A stretch of 64,000 nt of DNA from Ignavibacteriales bacterium (GCA_016709765.1 JADJMD010000013.1:248001-312000), one strand, 5' to 3'; positions 19,918 through 30,973 are shown, counted from the stretch's first letter. The notes: generated from the sequence alone by a model not told the origin. Translations and numbers: made by a program.

Positions 19918-20173
19918 TGTTATAAATAGTTTATGAAGAATTGATAATTACTTTTGATGCTCAAAACAAAAGTAAGCCGAATTTAGTAATCATGCAGTCA
20001 CGGCATATGAGTCCGTCCGAGAACTTCGCTTTTGTCAATCTGAACTTGTTTTAGGTTCTTCTTCTTGAACAAAAACTAGACCTTAGAATCCGATCCCTAA
20101 AGCTTTCGAAACGGAATGACAGTATTCTGACAGACTTATAATCTGTGGTAACAGTGCTTAAAAACGAACCGAA
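19918..20173. repeat. Gap with degenerate inverted-repeat sequence
   Basis: This 256-bp gap has no gene. At about 20033-20131 it contains a degenerate palindrome-like segment, with GTCAATCTGAACTTGTTTT on one side and GGAATGACA on the other. This resembles an eroded dispersed repeat of the 'GTCA...TGAAC' kind and differs from the 36-141 element. It separates the STAS gene from the soluble phosphatase. Confidence 0.4.
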
Positions 20174-20509
20174 TCAGCTGCTTAAAGCTGACTCAACCGT
20201 ATCGGCTTTCCCTGCAAACTGAAATAGCCCCATTATTGTAAAAGTTTTTTCTATTGTAGGATCAAGGTTAGTAAAAACTAATTTACCATTTCCCTGATTT
20301 AATTTTTCGATAACCTCAATCAAGTGGGATATGCCAATTGAGTTTACAACTTTTGATTTTTCAAGATTAAGTACAAGCTTACTTATTCCATTATGTTTTG
20401 AAAACTCTTCTACAATCTTTTCACCACCTATGTTATTGATATATCCTTCAGTTTTAATAACAAGAGTTTTATCGTGTAATTCTGAAATTAAATTAAAATC
20501 GGTACTCAT
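20174..20509 (-). CDS. STAS-domain anti-anti-sigma factor (RsbV/SpoIIAA-like)
   Basis: A single STAS domain of 111 aa, the usual length. The phosphorylatable serine sits in VVNSIGISHL, aligned with the DSSG site of SpoIIAA. By family knowledge, the unphosphorylated form binds the anti-sigma kinase and frees its partner; the kinase phosphorylates this serine and PP2C phosphatases reverse it. The start was placed at the ATG at 20509. An upstream in-frame GTG (20524) would place the GGAGAG ribosome-binding site inside the coding region. The gene directly follows the RsbW-like kinase gene (stop at 20525). It is the likely common substrate of the seven phosphatases around it (inference). Confidence 0.87.
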   Translation of the reverse strand: MSTDFNLISELHDKTLVIKTEGYINNIGGEKIVEEFSKHNGISKLVLNLEKSKVVNSIGISHLIEVIEKLNQGNGKLVFTNLDPTIEKTFTIMGLFQFAGKADTVESALSS

Positions 20510-20524
20510 TAAATATCTCTCCAC

Positions 20525-20941
20525 TTAGATTAAATTTTTAGTAATTGTTATTCTTGTGCCATTAGGACCTGATTCTATCGTAAGATCATCTGACATAGAT
20601 TTCATTAATTTAAGACCCCATCCACGTTTGTGTGAACTGTGAATTTTGTCTTTAATATTCGGATCCTCTATATTCTCCGGTTCAAACCCCGCTCCAAAAT
20701 CAGTTACAAATATTATTAGTTTTTCCTTGGCCATACTGAATTCAACTTCCACATTTGGGTATTCATCACCTGAATGTTCAAGTCCATTAATTATAGCTTC
20801 AGTTACAATAATTTTAGCCTCGCCGATCTTGTCATCGGAGATGCCCAAATGTCTGCCCATTATCTGCAGACTTTCAATTGCTACCAATTCAATGTCAGGA
20901 ACTTTTGGCAGCTTGATCTCTAGTTTAATATTCGAGTCCAT
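20525..20941 (-). CDS. Anti-sigma factor serine kinase (RsbW-like HATPase)
   Basis: 138 aa, the standard size for an RsbW/SpoIIAB-type GHKL kinase. The N-box is TEAIINGLEH (Glu48, Asn52), the G1 box is TDFGAGFEP (Asp81, Gly83, Gly85), and the G2-type box is RGWGLKLM (106-113), followed by a GPNGTRITI strand. It would phosphorylate the STAS protein encoded immediately downstream and sequester a sigma factor or another partner. No sigma factor gene occurs in the window, so the output target lies elsewhere or is not a sigma factor. It is probably co-transcribed with the STAS gene. Confidence 0.88.
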   Translation of the reverse strand: MDSNIKLEIKLPKVPDIELVAIESLQIMGRHLGISDDKIGEAKIIVTEAIINGLEHSGDEYPNVEVEFSMAKEKLIIFVTDFGAGFEPENIEDPNIKDKIHSSHKRGWGLKLMKSMSDDLTIESGPNGTRITITKNLI

Positions 20942-21097
20942 TAATTCTCTTTCAAAATTATAATTTTAAAAATGTTTTTAATTTTAGGTCGGAACTCAAA
21001 CGTGAATATAATAATATTCTCACTATAACCAATAAAATTATTTGCTGATGATTTGCAATGAAAATAATTAACACTAAAATCAAAAACATAATAATTT

Positions 21098-24000
21098 TTA
21101 TTTAATTCGTATGACCACAAAGCTTATATCATCATCCTGAATCCTGCTTCCCATCCAATCGTCGCCTGCCTTAACAAGTTTTTCTATAATAGTATCTGGA
21201 GGATTTTCTATTATGTCATTAAACTGCTTTTTAACTCTAGAATAATCAAACATTTCCTCATCACTATTCATTTGTTCGGGTAAACCATCAGTAAGTAGCA
21301 ATATAGTATCACCTTGTTTTAGTTCTTTTTCAACAAGATTGTAAGATGCATTTCGCATAGCGCCCAAAGGCATTCCCTGAATAATAATTTCTTCAACGTT
21401 TTTTGAATCATTATTATAGTAAAAAATCGGAGGCATACCTGCACTTGTAACTTGAAGCTTATTGCCATTAATTTTTAAATAACTAAAAGACATTAATATT
21501 CTGCCGAGCTTAATATCTTTAATAACACTGCTACAATGAGACATAAATTCTTTTATTCCAAGCTTTGAGGAATCAGCAGTAAAGAACCCCTTCATTAATG
21601 TAACCATAGTACCTGCTTGAAGTCCGTGACCCGTTGCATCACCAAAGGCAACATTTAATACGTTATTCTCCTGTAAAATAAAATCATAATAGTCACCTCC
21701 AACTTCAGTTGCAGTTCGCATGAATGCTGCAATCTCAAGGTTAGGAAGATTGGGGAGCTCTTTTGGAAGCATTGATAGCTGTAGTTGCCTTGCTTCTTCA
21801 AGCTCTTTAGTCTTTCTCTCATTCTCAATTTCCAAAGTGCGCTTTTCGGCTTCGGTAACTTTAATTTTTAGTTCAGATTCCCTGATACGTGATTTTTGCT
21901 CACGTCTATCTATTTCAAATTTTCTAATACTGTATAACATTCCAAAAAACAACACAGCATAAATTGCATAAGCTATATTCGTTTTCCACCATGGAGGTGA
22001 AACATGAATCGTTAACGATTTTCCTTCTTCATTCCATACCCCATCATTATTTGAGCCTATAACATTAAGGACATAATCGCCAGGTGATAAATTTGTAAAC
22101 GTAACTTTATTATTGCTTCCCAATTGAATCCAATTTTCATTAAATCCTTCAAGTTTATATTTATACTGATTATTAAAATTGTTGTAATAACTTAAAGCAG
22201 AAAACTCGAGAGTAACAATATTATCTTTATAAGTAACAGATATTTCTTTCATTTCAGAAATACCTTTTCCAGTTATGGGTTTACCTTCCTGATCATCTGT
22301 ATTGTATCTGGTGTAATTTGTAAACATTATCGGAGGGATAAAAGTATTACCAGTTATACGCTCCGGATTAAAAACATTAAATCCATTTACCCCACCAAAT
22401 AATAAATTTCCGGTTTGATAATCTGTTGCAAATGCGTTTTGATTAAATTCATTGTTCTGCAAACCGTCTTCAGCATAGTAATTATTAAAAGTTTCGCTTT
22501 TTGGATTAAATTTTGACAAACCATTATTTGTACTGAGCCATAAATTACCTTTATCATCTTCCAGTATACCATAAACAAAATTATTGGTAAGCCCATTTTT
22601 TTCGCTGTACATTTTAAATTTATCAGTATCTGAGTTGTATTTGCATAAGCCTTTTGTTGTCCCTAACCAGATATTTCCCTTACTGTCTTTAAATACCCTA
22701 ATTATGTTGTCATCACCAAGACTTTCAGGGTCGGCAGGATTATTTCTAAAATGTTTAAACTTTTTAGTTGATTTATCAAATACATTTATACCACCACCGA
22801 ATGTTCCAAGCCATAATCTTCCTGAATTATCTTCGATTATTGACCAGACGCTATTTGAACTTATTGATGAAGAATCATTCTCATCATGTTTATAACTAGT
22901 AATTAGTTCTGTTTTTTTGTCTAATCGGTTAAGCCCGCCTGCATAAGTACCTATCCATATTATGCCTCCACTATCTTCGATTATTGAGTATACACGATTA
23001 TCAGTTAAAGAATTTGGGTTAGATGGATTATTTACATATGCTTTAAATTTACCTGATACCGGATCAAAAGAATTCATACCGCTGCTGAATGTACCAAGCC
23101 ATAACAATCCTGATTTATCTTCACAAATTGTTTGCACAGAATTGTTGATAAGACTATTTGGATTTGAAGGATTATGAGAATAATTGACAAACACTTTTTT
23201 CTGATAATCGAATTTATCTAAACCACCATTTCTTGTTCCAATCCAGTAATTCCCTTTTTGATCTACACACATTGAATAAACTGTATTATCACTAAGGCTG
23301 TTTTTATTTTTAGGAATATTGTAATAATGCTCAAAAACCTGAGAAGAAGGATCAAAATAATTAATCCCACCTGCATTGGTTCCAACCCATATTAATCCGC
23401 TTCTGTCTTCGTAAATTGAAAAAATAAAATTATCACTTATACTTTTCGGATTATCCGGTTCATTTTTATAATGTACAAATGAATTTGAGACAGGATCAAA
23501 TTTGTTTAATCCTCCTTTAACTGTGCCAATCCATAAATTTCCTTTTGAGTCTTCAAAAATCGGCCAAACCCAATTATCGCTCAGACTATTAGGATCACCA
23601 GGTATATTTCTGAAATGTTGAAACTTATTTGTTTTTTCATCGAGCTTATCCAGCCCATTAGCGGTACCGACCCATAATGATCCTTTACTATCCCGAATCA
23701 CTGAATAAACCTTATTATCACTTAAGCTAAATTTATCATCATTGAAATGTTTATAAATTTTAGTTTCACCGGTTCTTTTGTTTTCCATTTTTAAACCGGT
23801 TTCTTTACTTAATCCCCCAGACCAAACAACATTATCTCTATCATAATAAATAGCAAGCACAGAATTTCTTTTAGATTTGTACCTGTTTATTTCTTGATTG
23901 TGAAGGATTTGAAAAGATTCATTAAGAGGATTGTACTTATTAATTTTACCTGATTGTGTTTCGATAAAAAGAGAGCCTGATTCATTTTCATAAATTGAAA

Positions 24001-24259
24001 ATATAAAATTATCTGAAAGGCTTGTAGAATCATCAGCAATATTTTTAAATATTTTAAAGCTATATCCATCGTATCTATTTAAACCGTCTTGAGTACCGAA
24101 CCACATAAATCCATTTTTGTCTTGTAAAATACAAGTTACTGCGCTTTGCGATAGGCCATTTTCAACAGTTAGATGATTGAATGCTATACTGCTTTGGGAT
24201 TGGATGGGTATAAAAAACAAAAGTATTATTATCCCACAAAACAGAACTGCTCTGGTCAT
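21098..24259 (-). CDS. Membrane sensor: beta-propeller / Y_Y_Y / PP2C-type phosphatase (array member 6)
   Basis: A 1053-aa protein, the shortest and most regular of the six. A signal peptide (about 1-22) is followed by propeller repeats with a clear period (NPNSLSDN...SIxEDxxGxIWIGTxxGGLNxFD). A Y_Y_Y domain ends in SPPWWKT at about 754; membrane helix about 762-778; a longer coiled coil (about 780-835); PP2C domain about 840-1053 with GGDYYDF, GDATGHG, LTDGLPE and DDDISFVV. Its switch-region sequence (LQAGTMVTLMKGFF) differs from both other subtypes. It lies upstream of the RsbW/STAS pair across a 156-bp gap, so it may be transcribed separately. Same predicted role: exported ligand sensing coupled to cytoplasmic Ser/Thr dephosphorylation. 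Confidence 0.87.
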   Translation of the reverse strand: MTRAVLFCGIIILLFFIPIQSQSSIAFNHLTVENGLSQSAVTCILQDKNGFMWFGTQDGLNRYDGYSFKIFKNIADDSTSLSDNFIFSIYENESGSLFIETQSGKINKYNPLNESFQILHNQEINRYKSKRNSVLAIYYDRDNVVWSGGLSKETGLKMENKRTGETKIYKHFNDDKFSLSDNKVYSVIRDSKGSLWVGTANGLDKLDEKTNKFQHFRNIPGDPNSLSDNWVWPIFEDSKGNLWIGTVKGGLNKFDPVSNSFVHYKNEPDNPKSISDNFIFSIYEDRSGLIWVGTNAGGINYFDPSSQVFEHYYNIPKNKNSLSDNTVYSMCVDQKGNYWIGTRNGGLDKFDYQKKVFVNYSHNPSNPNSLINNSVQTICEDKSGLLWLGTFSSGMNSFDPVSGKFKAYVNNPSNPNSLTDNRVYSIIEDSGGIIWIGTYAGGLNRLDKKTELITSYKHDENDSSSISSNSVWSIIEDNSGRLWLGTFGGGINVFDKSTKKFKHFRNNPADPESLGDDNIIRVFKDSKGNIWLGTTKGLCKYNSDTDKFKMYSEKNGLTNNFVYGILEDDKGNLWLSTNNGLSKFNPKSETFNNYYAEDGLQNNEFNQNAFATDYQTGNLLFGGVNGFNVFNPERITGNTFIPPIMFTNYTRYNTDDQEGKPITGKGISEMKEISVTYKDNIVTLEFSALSYYNNFNNQYKYKLEGFNENWIQLGSNNKVTFTNLSPGDYVLNVIGSNNDGVWNEEGKSLTIHVSPPWWKTNIAYAIYAVLFFGMLYSIRKFEIDRREQKSRIRESELKIKVTEAEKRTLEIENERKTKELEEARQLQLSMLPKELPNLPNLEIAAFMRTATEVGGDYYDFILQENNVLNVAFGDATGHGLQAGTMVTLMKGFFTADSSKLGIKEFMSHCSSVIKDIKLGRILMSFSYLKINGNKLQVTSAGMPPIFYYNNDSKNVEEIIIQGMPLGAMRNASYNLVEKELKQGDTILLLTDGLPEQMNSDEEMFDYSRVKKQFNDIIENPPDTIIEKLVKAGDDWMGSRIQDDDISFVVIRIK

Positions 24260-24351
24260 AAAATAAATCCGAAAAGTTTGAGAATTAATTTATTTAAAAA
24301 AGCATATTTAGGCATTTGATAATATTCATAAATTATAAGTTTATAGAAACT

Positions 24352-24378
24352 GCCCTTGATCCAATATAAATCAAGGGC
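24352..24378 (-). terminator. Hairpin downstream of the giant secreted protein gene
   Basis: A perfect 9-bp stem (GCCCTTGAT / ATCAAGGGC) with a 9-nt loop, 14 bp after the stop of the gene ending at 24393. The minus-strand sequence after the stem has only a weak T-rich stretch, so termination strength is uncertain. Confidence 0.5.
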
Positions 24379-24392
24379 TTGAATGAAATCAT

Positions 24393-27300
24393 TTACTTCA
24401 TAAGTATAAGTTTTTTAGTAGCCACAAAGGTACCGCTGCTGATTCTATAAATATATACACCACTTGCAAGCGTACCCGCATTCCAATCTACACTATGGTA
24501 TCCAGCTTCCATTTGTTCGTCAACCAAAGTTCTAACCAGATTACCAAGGATATCATAAACCTGTAATTTTACATGATTACTTTCGGGAAGTTGATATCTT
24601 ATTACAGTACTTGGATTGAATGGATTTGGGAAATTCTGTTCTAAAGCAAATTCATTAGGATTTATTTGACTCAATTCCTCTCTATTTTCAGAATCTCCCT
24701 GTTGTTTGTTTAGTGAGTTATCAATACCATAAACTTTAGTACTTCCGCCAATACTGATATCTCCATTGGACCATAGTGCACCTTTAACAAGGCAGCTTGT
24801 TCCTGTTGTTATTTTGCCAAGTGGACAAAAGATTATTCCATTCCATTTGCCGCTTCCGCCAATACTAAAATTACCTTGAGTTTCTAAGTAAACATCTTTA
24901 AAGTCACCATTAAGAACTGTTGACTGCAGACTTGTACCGAAGGAAACATTGCCAGTTACAAATATGCGAATCTTTCCGTTACTAACATTCAGATTTAACT
25001 TACCACTGCCGCCCATAGTAAACGAGTTAAAATAGTAATCACCTGAACTTAAATTTAGAGTCTTGGAAGTACCAAGAGTAATATTACCGTAAGAGCCAGG
25101 AACAAGGGTGCATGTATTTGTAACATTTGAACCTCCGGAAACAAATACTGTTGCTGCTGGTAGCGTTATTGGAGTATAAATTTTAGGGACAAAGGGTGTC
25201 CCGTTTTCAGTAATGGTTCCATAGATTATTGTACTATTTGATTTATACAAATTTCCTGCAGTTGTTAGGTTTCCATAAACTTTTAATGAAGTACCAAGAT
25301 TTACATTTCCTTGCGCATCTAAATTACCAGTAAGATTTGTACTACCGCCAAGTTGAACGATATCACCAGAAACGACATTTCCATTTATTGATAAACTTGT
25401 TCCACCATTTAATGATGAACCACTATTAACGTCACCGGTAATACAAGTGCTTCCACCTATAGAAACACTACTATTAAATGTTAATGGGCCAATATTCAAA
25501 CTAGTTCCACCATTGAAAGTTCCATTACCTTCACTACCTTCATCTATCTTGGATGACCCACCGACAGAGATATTGGAATTACTAGCAATTTTAGTATCAT
25601 AAACTTTAACGCTGGTACCGAGTGAAACATTTTGATTAGCAAAAATCGAGTACGGCGGGAAAACCGAAACGACCGGCTCAATTGGAACTTCAGTAGGTGA
25701 TACAAAGAATGAATGTTCTGTTGTTATCACGTACTGGCTGTTATTGTAATTACCATTTGCAACTTGATCAGACGCAATTACCTTTAAATTGTAGTTGCCA
25801 GTTAATATTGTCTCAAGTGTAATCGTATATTTTCCATCCGCAGTAAATGTTAATCTACCTTCACTCACCTGGCTGTCTGGTGCAGTTATTTGAACAACAA
25901 TCAAAGCATCATTAACCGGAGTACCAACTGTTTTTGTATGATCATTAAATCCACTTGTTTCACCACCCTGAAATAAACTAGCTTCCATGTTTACCATCAC
26001 TGGTATCGGATCTCCATTCTGATCATTCTGTAAAATGTATCGCTCCTTATCAGATTTAAATGTTAATACTAAATCTGACTTGTTAGACATATAAACTCTA
26101 AGCGGTTCTGTTTGTCCTGTCGGCGGAGGTGTATTCTCAATTATTGCATAAGTCCATGCTCCAATACCAGGATTATTTACTCTAAAATATTTATATGGTT
26201 TACCAAATGATCCGGCCCCGGAATAACCATTTAAGAATTCAACATCATATGGTGATGATTGATAATTATCCTGAGTAATAGCTCCTGCAGGAAGATTTGG
26301 AGGATCAGTTACAAATACTCCTGGAGGCAATAATACAAGTGAATATTCACTACCTTGCCAGGAAAGCCCCATATCAAGAGAGCCACCTTGCCATTGTAAT
26401 CCGCCTTGCCATTGAAGTCCGCCCTGCCATTGCAATCCACCCTGCCATTGCAATCCACCTTGCCATTGAAGTCCACCCTGCCATTGCAATCCACCTTGCC
26501 ATTGCAATCCACCCTGCCATTGAAGTCCGCCCTGCCATTGCAATCCACCGGCAAAATACTCGCTACTAATTTCTTCTGATAGATATGAAATTTCTAATCC
26601 AAGCAGCCGCAGCCAAATAATATTAACTGCAGTTGGAATTTCTGTTGAGCTTGCCATTTTATAATACTCTCCATGAGTCTTATCTGCTAACCAGCTCATT
26701 AAATCTTGTCCGTTACTCAATCCTTCAAATCCCAGTGTGTAAATTTTTATGGAAGGATCAACATTTAAATCTGTAATTAGGTTCACAGGGGTCACTTCAC
26801 CAGCGCTGAATAATATAATGGCTTTCTTATTATTCGATGAGGAGCCCACTAACAATTGTTCAGCCGCCTGTATTCTCTCTGCAAGATTTCCTGTTTGATT
26901 TGGAAGCAATTCAGTATTGAGTTTATTTATCTTCTGATTAAAATCCGTTCCAAGTGGTTCATTGAATGATGCGGAAGTTCCGTTAACCCATCCGATTCTA
27001 TCGCCAATTCTCAATTTAGAAATAAGTTCCATCGAAGCATTTTTAGATGGAGTAAATCCATTAAGAACTGCTGACGATGTATAATTTGTTGTGCCATCGT
27101 ATACTAAAACTATATCATAGTAAACGTCTCCCAAGTGGCTATAGATATAATTTATTCCACCTACATCGTTTTGGGTAACATCCATTTGATTTGAATATGT
27201 TGAAGGATTTAACGTTCGCTTATTTGTTTCACCAATATCTATTCTACCATACATCGTTGCCAGCTGATTGTTATTTTTCATATTGAGTATATAATTAAAA

Positions 27301-30300
27301 TCACCCGGGTTATATAAATCTGCTAATCCAGAGAAATGTCCTATTTCATGTGTGGCAACATTTTGAACATCAAGCTTTGCAGGATCAGGATTGTTTGGAT
27401 CTGGATTTGTTACCCACTCATAATGCGGATATCCAAGATCAGCATTAAGTGAAATAGGATCTCCATTAAAAGCCATATCAATATCAACCATCTCACCATT
27501 TAAAGCATTATACCTAACTCTTGTTACTGCAATTACATTAGTCGGAGCGCCTGTACTATCTTCCCATTCACTTGAAGTTGGAATCCATACAATATTATTA
27601 ATGCCATTAGCATTACCTCCCCAAGTTTCTGAGTTTGTAGAAAATTTACGAGTATAATTTAATTGCTGTAAACCATTCCAGGTATTAAACCCATTCTGGA
27701 CTTCATCATCATAACCTTTAGTAACCATAGATTGTGCAACCTGATAATTACCTTTTCCATCTTTCCAGTGCAAAGGAATTCCCGCCAGTGTTGTGTTAAC
27801 TATATAATGATCTCCTTCATCAATAGCTCTCTCAATCGATGTTGAGAATTCAGATGTGCTTAATGGATTATATAAATTATCTAATTTCGTTGTTGTTCCA
27901 CTTATCACTTCACCAGATGTAAGAACGGCATCTTTTAAGTTTGCAAGAAAATCCGCTTCACCTGCTAGATCTGCTGTAACTTCTATTTCCCCAAGATATC
28001 GTTTACCTTCTCTATTATTTGAACTAGAGTTAGCGAAAAATTGTACTTTATAATTTTGTCCTGCTGAGCCGTTTAAAATTCCCTGGATTGATGTCCCACC
28101 TTTAATTAAAGGCAGAGCTGAATCATCCTGCCAGGTATAAAATGTGTTGAATGTAGGGAATCCCTGTGAATCGTTTGCCGAAGCACTTAACTTAACTCCT
28201 AAATCTGAGTTGTTATAAATTGAATTATAAAGTATTGAATTATTATTTCCAGTTTCTACAAAAACACCTGCGCCAGTATTATTAAAAACTGTGTTACTAT
28301 CCAGTTTGTTATCATTACCGTTAACTATTACACCATTATTTAGGTTGGCACTTATTTCATTACTAAATAATTTATTAGCATTAGAATTTATTAGGGAAAT
28401 TCCAGCTGCTGGATTTCCATTAATAATATTGCCACGAATACTTGCAGTGCTATTGTATAATACAACACCACCTAGAGAATTTGATTCTACATTATTATTT
28501 GTTAGTTGGTTTCCTGTGCTACCGTTAATAGTAATTCCGGTACCAAAATTTCCGCTGATTGTGTTATTGTAAAAAGAATTATTGTCTCCATTAACCAGTA
28601 ACCCTTCATTTGTATTTCCATTGATTGTATTTGCGTTAATTGTATTTCCATTTGATAAATTCAATGATATGCCAAATGTTAAGTTTCCATTAACAGTGTT
28701 TTCAGATAATGTATTAGTACTACTTAGTAAAGAAATACCGCCTAATGTATTTGCGGCAACAGTGTTAGTTGTAAATTGATTTCCATTTCCGGTATTTACA
28801 ACAATTCCTACCCCTGTGTTATTAGAAAAGAATTATTATTAAAAGTATTATTATTTCCGTTTAGCGTTAAACCACCATTCAAATTGTAATTAATAGTATT
28901 GCCGGTAAGTGTGTTCCCGTTCGCACCATTTATTATAATCCCAATACCTGTATTTTCACTAACAGTATTCAACGATACACTTCCGGTACTATTTGATAAT
29001 AAAATTCCAGATCCATTATTTTTTATTACATTATTAGAAATTGCATTTCCATTTGCTCCGACAACCGAAATTCCAGATCCTGTGTTACCAATAATGTTGT
29101 TAGATGAGAGTATACCGATTTGATTATTTATACCACCATTTGTAATAGAAATACCATCACCAGCTGAACCTGTGATTTTATTGTTGTTGATGTTGTTTCC
29201 CTGGGAGCTTATTAATATTCCTGATATTTGATTTGCCGAAATATTATTCTGACCTGAATTTGATAGCGTTAATCCGAAACCAGATGAATTATTGAGAACA
29301 AGTCCTTTAACCGTACTTTCTCCACACGATATAATTAATCCGCCATAAGAACCTTGAACTTCAATCAAAGCCAAACCGTTGTATCCTCTTTGAAAAGTTC
29401 CATCTAAGATAACGGAACCGGACACTTGTGGAAGATTGGAAGTGGGAGAAATAATAAAAGGCACTAAACTTGTATTATAAAAATAAATTTTTTGTAATCC
29501 GGATAAAGCATTTGCTTCTTGTATTGCTGATCTTAAAGTAACTTTACCGTCTCCGGCATCTGCAATTCCATTACCAGGATTCAAATCGGGTAAATCTAAA
29601 CTTGAATTAACAACGAAAAAAGGTAAAGGGTTGCTTTGTACTATTTCATCAATATCAGTTAAGATAAGATGATTTTTTTTAGATGATAAATCTTTTAGAA
29701 CAACTGTATTGCCATATGTATATTTTTCTGTAAACGACCATCTGCCAACTAAATAAGAAACAAGTGACGAAGGTATTGAGGATGAAGGATCACCGCCTCC
29801 ATTGCAACTGTTTATCTGACTGGAAGATAAGGCAGTATTAAAAATTCTTATTTCATCTATTAATCCATTAAATGCATCATCACCATATTTACCAATGAAC
29901 AATCCTTCTCCAGAAGTGTAAACCGGTCCCAGACTTTGAGAACGGCTTTCAGCAAGTGTGTTGTTATAATAAATTTTTAATGTACTTCCATCGTAAGTTC
30001 CTGTTAATCTAATCCAGCTAAAAGCAGGAAATGAAGGAAAGGAATTTGCAGTACTAACGGGGACACAATTCCCAACCGAAAAAAATGCGGTTCCATCTTT
30101 AACATACATAGAAAATGTACTACCGCCTGCAACTGATCTCGTAATTATGGGCATTACGGCACCCGGGTTATCTCCGATTAAATAAACCCAGGTATCTACT
30201 GTTATTTTTTTATTTGATGAAGAAGTAGTGCTATTAAAATATTTAAAGCCGGACTGATTTGCATCCCCATTTACAGATGCACCATCTAATATCTTTAACG

Positions 30301-30418
30301 AACTTGTGGCACCGTTAAAATTAAAGGATTTGTTCGTATTAGTTGCATAAGAAGTGTTGGTACTAAACATTATTATTAAAACTGCAAAGCAGATTTTAAT
30401 TGTATTAATAATTTTCAT
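24393..30418 (-). pseudogene. Giant T9SS-secreted LamG / beta-helix / matrixin-like metalloprotease protein (one frameshift)
   Basis: Two reading frames (30418-28808 and 28832-24393) make one protein of about 2000 aa if one T is restored in the minus-strand run TCTTTTCT (28824-28831); the sequence then reads NNNSFSNNTG straight through. Order: signal peptide (1-25), LamG/concanavalin-like domain (about 28-215), parallel beta-helix repeats rich in NNxIxxNxGxGI, a metzincin zinc site HEIGHFSGLAD (DNA about 27318-27350) with a following Met (LATMYG), and a vWA-like segment whose metal site is degenerate. Next come nine GGLQWQ repeats, a bactofilin-like run of alternating GGS/GTS beta repeats (about 24.7-25.6 kb) and a T9SS sorting domain (NFPNPFNPST, ending KKLILMK). 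By family, an extracellular protease. The break may be real decay or a sequencing error. Confidence 0.75.
26387..26548. repeat. 18-bp tandem repeat, 9 units, encoding GGLQWQ
   Basis: Nine consecutive 18-bp units (plus-strand form CYTGCCATTGNARTCCRC) with only synonymous or near-synonymous differences. On the coding (minus) strand each gives Gly-Gly-Leu-Gln-Trp-Gln. The array lies between the vWA-like segment and a degenerate unit (LSWQGS). It is also open in other frames, which explains spurious ORFs on both strands here. Copy number is likely to vary by slippage. Confidence 0.95.
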
Positions 30419-30472
30419 TTATTTCTCTATCGGATTAGTTTAAAAATATTTTAAATGAGGTCGATTCAGCTA

Positions 30473-30973
30473 TTACTCACTTTTTTCAACATAGGATTTA
30501 ATTTCCTTTTTTAGAGAGGATACTTTTATATTGAAAGGAGTTACTAATTCACCGGTTTTATTATTCTTTTGTAAAGTCAGTTTCCCATCTTCTCCATCTA
30601 CAATCTTGTAATCCACATTGTTCTTATCTTTTTTTACAAAAAGCAAAACATCTTCATTATTATTAAATCTTGGCATATGTGTGTACAATTCACCAACTTC
30701 ACCAACTTCACCGCCAGGGGTTGTTACAGTTATTGTATTATTTACTTCGTTCCCTTTTAAATATTCTTCAACCTGAATAGTTGATTGTGTTGATATTCTG
30801 GTTTGATCATGATTCCACTGAGATTTTTGATTTACGACTTTGCCGGTAAGAATTACATCGGCCCGCTCTGAAAGTTGTTCAATTTTGGATTGACTTGTTT
30901 GGGCTTGGACCCCAATCTGACAGAGAACAAATGATAAAATGATAACTAGAATAAAATGGTGAACAGTTTTCAT
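30473..30973 (-). CDS. Secreted protein adjacent to matrixin-like protease
   Basis: 166 aa with a signal peptide (about 1-24, ending VQAQ). The body reads ADVILTGKVVNQKSQW, then IQVEEYLKGN, TITVTTPGGEVGEVGE and NEDVLLFVKKD. That layout is typical of a family of small secreted beta-rich proteins often encoded next to matrixin-like metalloproteases; I recognise the pattern but have no assigned function for it. It ends 55 bp upstream of the giant protease gene on the same strand, which supports a functional pairing (inhibitor, chaperone or accessory factor; inference). GTTGTTACAGTT-type repeats coding GEVGE give a short internal duplication. Confidence 0.65.
   Translation of the reverse strand: MKTVHHFILVIILSFVLCQIGVQAQTSQSKIEQLSERADVILTGKVVNQKSQWNHDQTRISTQSTIQVEEYLKGNEVNNTITVTTPGGEVGEVGELYTHMPRFNNNEDVLLFVKKDKNNVDYKIVDGEDGKLTLQKNNKTGELVTPFNIKVSSLKKEIKSYVEKSE

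Noticed and set aside
26387..26548. CRISPR array
   Set aside because: The units are contiguous 18-bp tandem repeats with no spacers, inside a coding frame; no cas genes are present.
26297..26569. Open frames on both strands across the 18-bp repeat
   Set aside because: An 18-bp unit without stops in several frames makes long shadow ORFs; only the GGLQWQ frame belongs to a protein with domains on both sides.
27040..27130. Functional vWA metal-binding (MIDAS) domain in the giant protease
   Set aside because: The expected DxSxS is DGTTN here, so only a degenerate vWA-like fold can be supported.
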